DNA from: WTFY01 sp965205685
GTDB lineage: Bacteria > Pseudomonadota > Gammaproteobacteria > UBA4575
Direction: 5' to 3'
Assembly: GCA_965205685.1 (NCBI GenBank)
Contig: OZ242174.1
Span: forward strand, 372,001-436,000
DNA: 64,000 bases
Shown here in pieces: positions 1 through 7,171 of this stretch. Made by a program: the position numbers and the translations under genes. Position 1 is the first letter of the stretch; the number at the start of each line of letters is the position of its first letter. The notes beneath the pieces were generated by a model. The model ran no database searches. It saw nothing but the letters and a program-made list of their open reading frames with translations, and had not been told where the DNA came from.

Positions 1-1
1 C

Positions 2-451
2 ATCATCACCACCAACCCCTTGCTCGCGCGCTACGTGGTGAAGATCACCAAGATGTGGCGCAAGCTCGGCGCCTGGTTCTGGATCGCCACGCAAAACCTC
101 GAGGACTTCCCGGATGCCAGCCGCAAGATGCTCAACATGATGGAGTGGTGGCTGTGCCTGGTGATGCCCAAGGAGGAGGTCGAGCAGATCGCGCGTTTTC
201 GCGAGCTCAGCGAGGTGCAGCGCAGCCTGCTCCTGTCGGCGCGCAAGGAGCCCGGCAAGTACGTCGAGGGGGTGGTGCTCTCCGACAAGCTCGAGGCGCT
301 GTTTCGCAACGTGCCGCCGGCGCTGACCCTGGCGCTTGCCATGACCGAGAAGCACGAGAAGGCCGAGCGTGCCGAAATCATGCGTGAACACGGCTGCACC
401 GAGCTTGAGGCCGTTCACATCGTCGCAAGGCGAATTGCCCAAGGCGGGTGA
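2..451 (+). CDS. Conjugative transfer ATPase, TraC/VirB4-like, PFL_4706 family (C-terminal part only)
   Basis: This is the end of a type IV secretion ATPase of the PFL_4706 (TIGR03744) family, which powers pilus assembly and DNA transfer at the inner membrane. The frame is open from base 2, so the N-terminal bulk, including Walker A, lies outside the window. What is visible is the typical VirB4/TraC C-terminal segment: a WFWIATQNLEDF stretch like the sensor region after Walker B, then a helical tail with WWLCLVMPKEEVEQI and a charged end. The next conjugation gene in this ICE family (TIGR03757) is found only at about 50.2 kb on the same strand, so the gene marks the left border of a large cargo insertion. 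The family call is based on remembered family sequences and is fairly secure. Confidence 0.85.
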   Translation: MITTNPLLARYVVKITKMWRKLGAWFWIATQNLEDFPDASRKMLNMMEWWLCLVMPKEEVEQIARFRELSEVQRSLLLSARKEPGKYVEGVVLSDKLEALFRNVPPALTLALAMTEKHEKAERAEIMREHGCTELEAVHIVARRIAQGG

Positions 452-520
452 GCCTCCCCCAAAATGCAACTGGCAGGAACTGTTTGATCGTAAGCCGCTG
501 CGGTAGGTACAGCTATATTT

Positions 521-549
521 TTGAAAGAAAATAATATATAATATTATTA
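521..549 (+). promoter_or_regulatory. Candidate promoter and palindromic operator of the abiE pair
   Basis: TTGAAA at 521-526 and TTATTA at 544-549 are 17 bases apart and could be a sigma70 promoter. Overlapping it is a perfect inverted repeat, AATAATAT (530-537) and ATATTATT (541-548) around ATA. AbiEi antitoxins are known to repress their own operon by binding inverted repeats in the promoter, so this is the likely operator. The assignment is by position and symmetry only. Confidence 0.5.
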
Positions 550-563
550 CAAATATAGGTGAG

Positions 564-1193
564 ATGGACATGGGCAGGCACACGAATAGTACAGACAGCA
601 AAATTCTCCGGCGGATTCGTTCCCATGGCCGGGGCTGGGTCTTTACACCGGACAGCTTCACGGACCTCGGAACCCGCCGGGCAGTCGATCTCGCGCTGAT
701 GCGGCATCGGCACCGCGGCATCATCCGGCGACTGGCCCGGGGGCTTTATGATTACCCGAGAACGGACTCCCAGCTCGGCCGCCTGCAGCCCTCCACGGAT
801 GATATCGCGAATGCGCTGGCCAGCCGGGATGCCTGCCGTCTGCAGCCTTCCGGGGCCTATGCTGCCAACCTGCTTGGGCTTTCCACGCAAGTGCCCACCC
901 GGGTCGTTTACCTGACGGACGGTCGTGCTCAAACGGTTCAGGTTGGGCCACGCCAGATCATCCTGAAGCACACCACGCCCCGCAACATGGCCACCGCAGG
1001 GAAAAGCAGTGGACTGATAATCCAGGCATTGCGTTACCTGGGCCAGAAGAATGTTGATCAGCAAACTATCAAGCAGCTTGGCCGTCGCCTCGATCATAGG
1101 ACCCTTAAGCAGTTGATGAAGGACATTCGATATGCTCCAGCCTGGATCGCAGATATCGTTCGCAAACTGCAGCCCCGGGAAAGCGCGGCATGA
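564..1193 (+). CDS. abiEi: AbiEi-like antitoxin, DUF6088 family (type IV toxin-antitoxin)
   Basis: A 209-residue protein of the AbiEi/DUF6088 antitoxin family, which counteracts the AbiEii nucleotidyltransferase toxin without binding it and represses the operon. The N-terminal third is a basic winged-helix region (residues about 10-70, with RRLARGLYDYPR), followed by the middle segment with the SGAYAANLLGLS motif typical of the family. The start is an ATG preceded by AGGTGAG. The stop overlaps the ATG of the toxin gene (ATGA at 1190), the usual arrangement for translational coupling. Because the toxin reading frame downstream is broken, the antitoxin may now be an orphan. Confidence 0.85.
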   Translation: MDMGRHTNSTDSKILRRIRSHGRGWVFTPDSFTDLGTRRAVDLALMRHRHRGIIRRLARGLYDYPRTDSQLGRLQPSTDDIANALASRDACRLQPSGAYAANLLGLSTQVPTRVVYLTDGRAQTVQVGPRQIILKHTTPRNMATAGKSSGLIIQALRYLGQKNVDQQTIKQLGRRLDHRTLKQLMKDIRYAPAWIADIVRKLQPRESAA

Positions 1194-2242
1194 AGGAGTT
1201 TGTCGAGATGCCGGCAGAGCGGCGTCGGTTGACCTGTACGGAAGCAGGCGCGAAGCTGAACCTGTCAGAGCTTGCTGTTGAGAAAGACTTCTGGGTGTGC
1301 TGGACCTTGCAGAAACTATTCGGACTGGCCGAATGGGGCGGGCACCTCACGTTCAAGAGGGGTACATCATTATCCAAGTGCTGGAATCTGATCGAACGAT
1401 TCTCCGAAGATATCGACATTGTGATTGATCGAAATGTTTTAGGTTTTGACTGAGATAATGCCCCGGAACAGGCGCCCAGCAAGAAACAGTTAAGAAAGCG
1501 CCTCAAGGCACTGAAAGCTGCTTGCCAGCAATGTATCAGCGACAGCATTTGTCCAGCGCTCTCCAGTATCATCTCATCAGATTTGCCGGAGAGACTCGAG
1601 TGGACCCTTGAGCCAGATCCCGATGATCCCGATGGACAGACTCTACTGCTGTTCTATCCAACGTCTTTCCCGGGGCAGGCCTCCTATCTTCGTCGTGTCG
1701 TGAAAATTGAAATGGGTGCCCGTTCGGACACGGAGCCCACGGAGCCCACGGAGCCCACGGAGCCCACTGAGACCAGAGAGATCAGAACTTACATCAGGGA
1801 TGCCTTCCCGGACTTGTTCCAGGAATCAGACACGAACGTCAGGGCAGTCATGCCGAAACGCACTTTCTGGGAAAAAGCGATGCTTCTACACGAGGAAGCT
1901 TTCCGGCCGGAAGCCAATAAAAAAGGACAGAAAGCCATGGCACGCCATTACTATGATCTTTACCGGATGATTCAGGCAGATGTAGGCGACCAGGCTTATG
2001 AAGATATTGAACTGTTTCAACGGATCGTCAAGCATCGTCAAATTTTCTTTGGCTATGGGTGGCTTGACTACTCAACGATGGCATATGGACAGCTGCGCCT
2101 ACTACCTGCGGAGGTGGAGTTACATATATGGAAGTCAGACTACGACAGTATGCAGCAGGAGATGTTCTATGGTGATGCACCAGCGTTTGAAGAAATCTTG
2201 AAAGTAGTAGGAGAATTTCAAACCAGAGTAAATACTGGGTAG
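1190..2242 (+). pseudogene. abiEii: AbiEii-type nucleotidyltransferase toxin, interrupted by an in-frame TGA
   Basis: The frame begins MKEFVEMPAERRR, reads through the nucleotidyltransferase core (LTFKRGTSLSK, then RFSEDIDIVIDR) and hits TGA at 1451-1453. The same frame continues without a shift as DNAPEQAPSKKQLRKRL and stays open to 2242, ending with the family's C-terminal half. In homologues the sequence around the stop is usually GFGGD, so a glycine codon probably became TGA. The GS-type catalytic motif is normally GGTSLSK; here the first glycine is arginine, a second likely inactivating change. The C-terminal part also carries a short Glu-Pro-Thr repeat expansion at 1733-1768. The toxin is most likely dead unless the stop is read through or is a sequencing error. 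Confidence 0.85.
1733..1768 (+). repeat. Four tandem 9-base units encoding Glu-Pro-Thr
   Basis: The unit GAGCCCACG occurs three times exactly and a fourth time with one change (GAGCCCACT). It encodes a run of EPT triplets inside the broken AbiEii toxin, between the two conserved parts of the protein. Such units expand and contract by slipped replication. Confidence 0.9.
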
Positions 2243-2368
2243 TATCAATTTCCCAAACTACAGGCTTATGCAAAACTGCGCAGTACTAAGTGGGCTCTAA
2301 GGTCAGGATAGATTCTATAATAAACACGACTAATCAAACTTGGATGGAAGACTTTTGCTGAAATTATT

Positions 2369-3820
2369 GTGGCTAAAAAAACTATATTTTCAGTCAATAC
2401 GATTGCACCAATGGAGGGTGTTACTGAAATTGATTACCGTTCTAGTCAAACATTGTTAGATGCTGACATTATTTTATTTACACCTACCCTAGTTAACTTT
2501 TGCACCGAAGATAACTTTTACTCTGATAAATCTAGTTATAAGGGCAAGAGATGCCTTTCTGACGACGATTCGTTTGCCGTTGTGGAGCAAGTGCGCCACT
2601 GGAAGAACGAGATACTTGCGGCAGCTAATGCCGGGAAATTAATTATTGCCTATTTGGAAGAGCCAGAGGAATGCTATCGATTTACTGGTGGTAAAAATAC
2701 TTCAGGAACTGGCAAGAATCAGAAAGTCACCCATCTTGTTGAAGAAATCGGGTCCTATGATGCTTTACCAATCATAGATTCCTACTCTCCAAAGACAGGC
2801 AAAAAAATGAAAACTGCTGAGCCAGAATCAGTTATCACGTCATATTGGAATGAATTTTCAATTCATTCTTCTTACCATGCTGAAATAAAAGGAGAGTTTT
2901 CTGATGTTCTATTACAAACAGAGGTAGGAAATAGAGTAGTAGGTGCAATAACGAGATGTAAAAATGGTGGAGCAATTCTGTTCTTGCCTCCCATTGATTT
3001 TGAAAAAAGTAAATTCATTGAGGAGGACGATGAGGGGGACTATGTTTGGACCAAAGCTGGGTTACAGGCTGGAAAAAGACTTTTAGCGGCTTTAATCTCG
3101 ATATCAAAAGCGATACTTGTCAATAGGCAAGCAAGTCCTCCACCAGAGTGGACACTTAATGACCAATATCGCATGTCAAACGAAAGTCATCTTGAGGGTC
3201 AGATCACAGAGATCTCTGACAAAATTGCGCATCTCGAAAGGACAAAAAAAACACTTCACCAGGATTTAGTAGATGTAGGTAACCCTCGTCAGCTTCTATT
3301 TGAGAAAGGCGCACTGCTGGAAAATGAGATTTTAGCAAGCCTAAAATTAATGGGGTTTGAGGCAGATACTTTGGACGATGGGGAGTCTGAATTTGATGCG
3401 GTCTTTTCTTCCCCGGAAGGAAGGTTTATTGGTGAAGCAGAAGGTCGTGACAATAAAGCTATTGGCATAACTAAGTCCAGCCAGTTGGAACGCAATTTAT
3501 ATGAGGACTTTGAACGAGATGAAATAAACGAGATTGCAAAAGGCGTATTATTCGGCAATGGCTACAGGCTAGAAATACTAGGGAAGCGTGCTGACATATT
3601 CACTAAAAAGTGTCTAACCGCGGCAAAAAGAACTGGAATTGCATTAGTCCAAACACCAGATATGTTTGAACCAACTCGATATCTTCTGGCGCACCCTGAA
3701 GACAAAGATTACGCAAAGGCTTGCAGGTTAGCAATTGCAAATGCCAACGGTGAGATAGTTAGCTTTCCTGTACCACCGGTAGATGAATCTACCGGTGTTA
3801 AAAGAATCGAAGACGGATAA
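2369..3820 (+). CDS. Unknown 483-residue protein with a possible PD-(D/E)XK-like C-terminal region
   Basis: The frame starts at a GTG and codes for 483 residues that I cannot assign to a named family. Visible features are a charged N-terminal half, a predicted coiled-coil stretch around residues 270-305 (ITEISDKIAHLERTKKTL), and a C-terminal segment around 330-370 with an acidic patch (GESEFDAVF) followed by GEAEGRDNKAI. The spacing of Asp, Glu and Lys resembles a restriction-endonuclease-fold active site, but this is inference. The gene is clearly more AT-rich than the conjugation genes, and it lies between a toxin-antitoxin pair and a restriction-modification-like cluster, so a defence role is plausible. 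No partner gene overlaps it. Confidence 0.6.
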   Translation: MAKKTIFSVNTIAPMEGVTEIDYRSSQTLLDADIILFTPTLVNFCTEDNFYSDKSSYKGKRCLSDDDSFAVVEQVRHWKNEILAAANAGKLIIAYLEEPEECYRFTGGKNTSGTGKNQKVTHLVEEIGSYDALPIIDSYSPKTGKKMKTAEPESVITSYWNEFSIHSSYHAEIKGEFSDVLLQTEVGNRVVGAITRCKNGGAILFLPPIDFEKSKFIEEDDEGDYVWTKAGLQAGKRLLAALISISKAILVNRQASPPPEWTLNDQYRMSNESHLEGQITEISDKIAHLERTKKTLHQDLVDVGNPRQLLFEKGALLENEILASLKLMGFEADTLDDGESEFDAVFSSPEGRFIGEAEGRDNKAIGITKSSQLERNLYEDFERDEINEIAKGVLFGNGYRLEILGKRADIFTKKCLTAAKRTGIALVQTPDMFEPTRYLLAHPEDKDYAKACRLAIANANGEIVSFPVPPVDESTGVKRIEDG

Positions 3821-4151
3821 TATGGGAACTGAAAGATTAGAGAAGTTAAGGAAAATTTGTGATGATTCTCGTTAGAAAATTCTTGACTATTGGTTGGTCA
3901 AGCGCTGCCACCCAAGGAAAAAGGCTGAGACGGCGGGCCTCCAGAAACTGAATCTACTTCACCATGGACTGAACGAAAATCAAAGTCCCGGATATCGCAT
4001 TCAGTCAATGGCCAATGAGAAACAAGGTCTAAATCCCGATTTTAGTTTTCTCTGATCGTATCGCAACAATAGCGGTCACTTTCAATAACAGCGACCTGAG
4101 AAGAGCCAGCTTGGCTTACGCCAATGGCGAGTCCTCCCGCTCCAGCAAAGC
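3821..4151. other. Intergenic stretch with decayed coding fragments
   Basis: No gene is supported here. A 17-codon frame starts at 3823 (MGTERLEKLRK...) and ends quickly. A short stretch around 3905-4050 reads as coding-like (QKLNLLHHGLNENQS) but lacks a start. I take these as remnants of deleted genes between the unknown gene and the convergent vsr gene. Confidence 0.5.
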
Positions 4152-4583
4152 TCAACTGCCTGCATGTTCTTTCTCCAGAAACTTGCTAAGAGCCTTTTGC
4201 ATATGTTGCCGATTGTCTATCTCGCACTCCCAAATCACAAGAACATCCCAGCCCATGTCACGCAGCTTATCGCAGTTCTCTTGGTCACGGTGGCGGATCC
4301 TCTCCAGCTTGGGTTTCCAATAATCAAGGCGTGACTTTGGCAAGCGGACCAGCTTGCATGCTGGGTCTTCATGGTAATGCCAGTAGCATCCATGTACAAA
4401 TATGGCCTTTTTCCTACTAGGAAACACTAAATCTGGCGTACCAGGCAGGTCTCGGCGATGCAATCGGTAGCGATATCCCATGCCATGAACTAAGCGACGG
4501 ACAATAAGTTCAGGTTTAGTGTCCTTGCTGCGAATGCGGCTCATCAAATCGCTGCGTTCCGCTTTGGTGAGAATATCGGTCAT
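4152..4583 (-). CDS. vsr: Very short patch repair endonuclease (Vsr)
   Basis: A 143-residue Vsr-family DNA mismatch endonuclease, which nicks next to T:G mismatches created when 5-methylcytosine deaminates. The family core is clear: MSRIRSKDTKPE near the N-terminus, the catalytic aspartate in GTPDLVF, the FVHGCYWH metal and histidine segment, and WECE near the end. I chose the ATG giving MTDILTKAERSD because homologues begin at this point; an ATG 21 bases upstream sits only two bases from an AGGAGG and is possible. The gene is divergent from the C5 methyltransferase gene to its right, the expected partner, since Vsr repairs damage caused by that methylation. Confidence 0.93.
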   Translation of the reverse strand: MTDILTKAERSDLMSRIRSKDTKPELIVRRLVHGMGYRYRLHRRDLPGTPDLVFPSRKKAIFVHGCYWHYHEDPACKLVRLPKSRLDYWKPKLERIRHRDQENCDKLRDMGWDVLVIWECEIDNRQHMQKALSKFLEKEHAGS

Positions 4584-4963
4584 GAGGCCGCAGACCCGTG
4601 TCATTACCTCCTTGGACTCCCCCTATTGTAAGCAGCCAAGTTTCCGGTTCAAAGAACTTATTTGCACTAGGGCGCGGGATACGCTTTGCGGGAATTCATA
4701 CAGCATTTCATATGGCTTCTGAAGCGGAGGCTAGGGAACTACAGATGCTCAGCTCTAAACTTCGAATGGACGGACTAGGGGCTGTGTTAGAATGTATCAA
4801 GCCCAAAAACAAATACACGCAACTATCACCCAAATTCTTAAGAAGACAACTCGTTGGGCTACTTGGAAGCAGGCAGGACAATTATTGGGATGGAGGATCT
4901 TAGAGTGACTGCGTCTGACTGTTCGGGGAGTGGGTCCTCTATTCGCAAATAGACCAAAGACCT
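4584..4963. other. Intergenic region between divergent vsr and methyltransferase genes
   Basis: About 380 bases between the two divergent starts. It must hold both promoters, but I see no clear -35/-10 pair or operator palindrome. An open frame on the plus strand around 4598-4903 has no recognisable family and no strong ribosome site; I do not call it a gene. Confidence 0.4.
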
Positions 4964-6016
4964 ATGGCAGCGAATACGAATCAATGGGAGTCAAACCCTA
5001 TTATTCTGAGTCTTTTTTCAGGATGTGGCGGCCTCGATCTCGGTTTTGTACAAGCCGGTTACGAAGTGAGCTTGGCTTACGACCTCCGGGCATCTGCCGT
5101 CAATTCGTACAACTATTTCCAAAAGCGGACGTGCGCTTTCGTGCGAGATGTCTCAGATATCAAGCTCAGGCATCTTGATCAAGACTTCGAAGGGAGGTTT
5201 TCACCTCATGGTGTAATTGGGGGACCTCCCTGCCAAAGCTTCAGTCGTGGCAATTCTTCCAAAAAAAAGAACGACCCAAGAACAAAGATGGTGAATGTGT
5301 TTTTCGACTTGGCGCTTCGAATCCACCAACACAGGGAGGGGCTAGATTTTATTGTCATGGAGAATGTCCCTGAAGTTTCCCTAGCAGATGAAGGCCAGCT
5401 ACTAAGGAAACAAATTGATAGGCTCGACAGGCATGGGTTTGACGTCCATTCACATGTCTACAATGCTTTAAAGCACGGAGTGGCCCAAAAACGCCGCAGA
5501 CTTATACTTGTTGCTATCAACAGGTCTCGAAAACAGAGTCCTTGGATCAAGCCGTCTGAGCAGGATGACACCCTGACTGTGCGCGATCTGGTTTCCGATT
5601 TGCCTGATCCTGTTTTCTACAACCAGTCAAGAACTGTCGATTCTTTCCCGGAGCATCCCAATCACTGGTGCATGACCCCAAGATCCAGAAAGTTCTCAGA
5701 CAAAACCCTAAAGCCAGGTAGATCAACAGGCCGCAGCTTTAAAACCCTTGATTGGGATAAGCCCAGCTACACAGTTTCATATGGTCATCGCGAGGTCCAC
5801 GTCCATCCAGACTGCAATCGCAGGCTTAGTGTTTACGAGGCAATGCTGCTACAAGGATTTCCCAAGAACTTTGTAATGATGGGGACTTTGTCGGATCAGT
5901 TTTCCCAGATTAGCGAAGCAGTTCCCCCTCCGCTTGCAAAGGCTATTGCACAATCGATAGGAAATTCCATCTATGCTAAGTGCTGCTCATCAAAATCCGC
6001 GAGGGCGGTTGGCTGA
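4964..6016 (+). CDS. DNA (cytosine-5-)-methyltransferase, Dcm family
   Basis: A 350-residue C5 cytosine methyltransferase that transfers a methyl group from S-adenosylmethionine to cytosine in DNA. Canonical motifs appear in order: motif I FSGCGGLDLGF (residues about 18-28), motif IV GGPPCQSFS with the catalytic cysteine (about 87-95), motif VI ENV (about 133), motif VIII QKRRR (about 176), a variable target-recognition region, and motifs IX-X ending in VPPPLAKAI. Length is normal for the family. It is the modification half of a system whose restriction half is probably the GHKL ATPase plus the PP_RS20740-type protein on the opposite strand. Its last 46 bases overlap the end of that convergent gene. 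The target sequence cannot be predicted. Confidence 0.95.
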   Translation: MAANTNQWESNPIILSLFSGCGGLDLGFVQAGYEVSLAYDLRASAVNSYNYFQKRTCAFVRDVSDIKLRHLDQDFEGRFSPHGVIGGPPCQSFSRGNSSKKKNDPRTKMVNVFFDLALRIHQHREGLDFIVMENVPEVSLADEGQLLRKQIDRLDRHGFDVHSHVYNALKHGVAQKRRRLILVAINRSRKQSPWIKPSEQDDTLTVRDLVSDLPDPVFYNQSRTVDSFPEHPNHWCMTPRSRKFSDKTLKPGRSTGRSFKTLDWDKPSYTVSYGHREVHVHPDCNRRLSVYEAMLLQGFPKNFVMMGTLSDQFSQISEAVPPPLAKAIAQSIGNSIYAKCCSSKSARAVG

Positions 6017-7155
6017 TAACCAGCATTTTGCAAAAGATCACGCTGGCTTTGCGCGTATTGAATCCTTAAGTTGTCATCATTCTGAAGCAAGGTATCTACG
6101 TTTTGCATATCCCGAGTTTTGTTCAGGGCCTCAATTGAGTAGTCAATAGGTTCCTGAAGATAGGGATTTTGGTACCTTACAGCGTCAAATTGATCCCTTA
6201 AGACAACCGTTCGTGGGCGAAACTTGAATGCCAAGCATGGCATAGAGACTCTATTATCATCCTGCGGTGTCGTTGAGTAACAAAAGAAGGGCAAGCACTT
6301 CAAATCCCAGTTTTCACCATTAGCGTTGTGAAGGAGCCATTTCGCAAGTCCGAGGCTGAACTTGAACACGAATCCTTCCGGGTCATTTGAAGCTCTAACG
6401 AGCGCGGCATCAAGATCATCGCCATCCATGCCAAAGCATGAGATCGCCTCTCTTCTGAAGACATCAGACAAGCCTGCGTTGTGCCGGATCGCATTGTCAA
6501 GAGCAGAATTCACCCCTTCAGAAAGGTTGGCTGCTCTAACGTCTGTTGTCAGATATAAAATCCACGGGTCTCGCATGGTTCTGAGCTGCAGTTCAACAAG
6601 CTTGTGTAGCGCATCGATAACTCTGGTGGAGTGGTCATCAGCTGGTGCGGCTATAGAGCCACATGCATCAACATTGATGATGTGGAATGGTGCTCTTGCT
6701 TTCGTCTCACGGTATGGTTGACTTCGCTCATTGGACATGTCTTCCAGCCGATATGGAAAAGTTACAGATGTATCCTCAATCAACCCGCGCTTGACAAGAG
6801 TGTCTTCACGAAATTGCAAGCGCGCTCTTACGCTGTTTTGTTCTGCCTCCGCTAGAAATCCTGTTACATCTAGGCCCAGTCCCATATCTTGGGTCAGGCC
6901 CCCAAGGATCTCCACATCAAAGTAGTCAACGCCGGGCAAGGTGAGGTAGTTTATTTTCCCAGATCGAATGGATGGGGCTCTTTTTCTCTTAAGTTCTTGA
7001 ATAAGGTGCTCAGCACAGTTTCGCCATTGACGTTCACGTATGAATTGTTTTCTTGGCTGGTGCCAAGGTTTTAGAGTATCCAGCGGGATAGGAACAGCAC
7101 GATCATCCACCTCTGCTGGCAGTACCGCGTCCTCTATATTTTCGTCGAATTCCAT
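5971..7155 (-). CDS. PP_RS20740 family protein, putative restriction-system partner
   Basis: A 394-residue protein matching, from memory, the group NCBI calls PP_RS20740 family, which is found beside C5 methyltransferases, Vsr and GHKL ATPases. I recognise no catalytic motif. The sequence is mixed alpha/beta, with an N-terminal HQPRKQFIRERQW segment and a central stretch (APFHIINVDACGSIAAP) that could be a binding core. It lies 16 bases downstream of the ATPase gene on the same strand, so the two are probably co-transcribed. Its 3' end overlaps the convergent methyltransferase gene by 46 bases, so the transcripts must be antisense to each other there. Confidence 0.75.
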   Translation of the reverse strand: MEFDENIEDAVLPAEVDDRAVPIPLDTLKPWHQPRKQFIRERQWRNCAEHLIQELKRKRAPSIRSGKINYLTLPGVDYFDVEILGGLTQDMGLGLDVTGFLAEAEQNSVRARLQFREDTLVKRGLIEDTSVTFPYRLEDMSNERSQPYRETKARAPFHIINVDACGSIAAPADDHSTRVIDALHKLVELQLRTMRDPWILYLTTDVRAANLSEGVNSALDNAIRHNAGLSDVFRREAISCFGMDGDDLDAALVRASNDPEGFVFKFSLGLAKWLLHNANGENWDLKCLPFFCYSTTPQDDNRVSMPCLAFKFRPRTVVLRDQFDAVRYQNPYLQEPIDYSIEALNKTRDMQNVDTLLQNDDNLRIQYAQSQRDLLQNAGYQPTALADFDEQHLA

Positions 7156-7171
7156 TTCGTTATTTCTTGCA

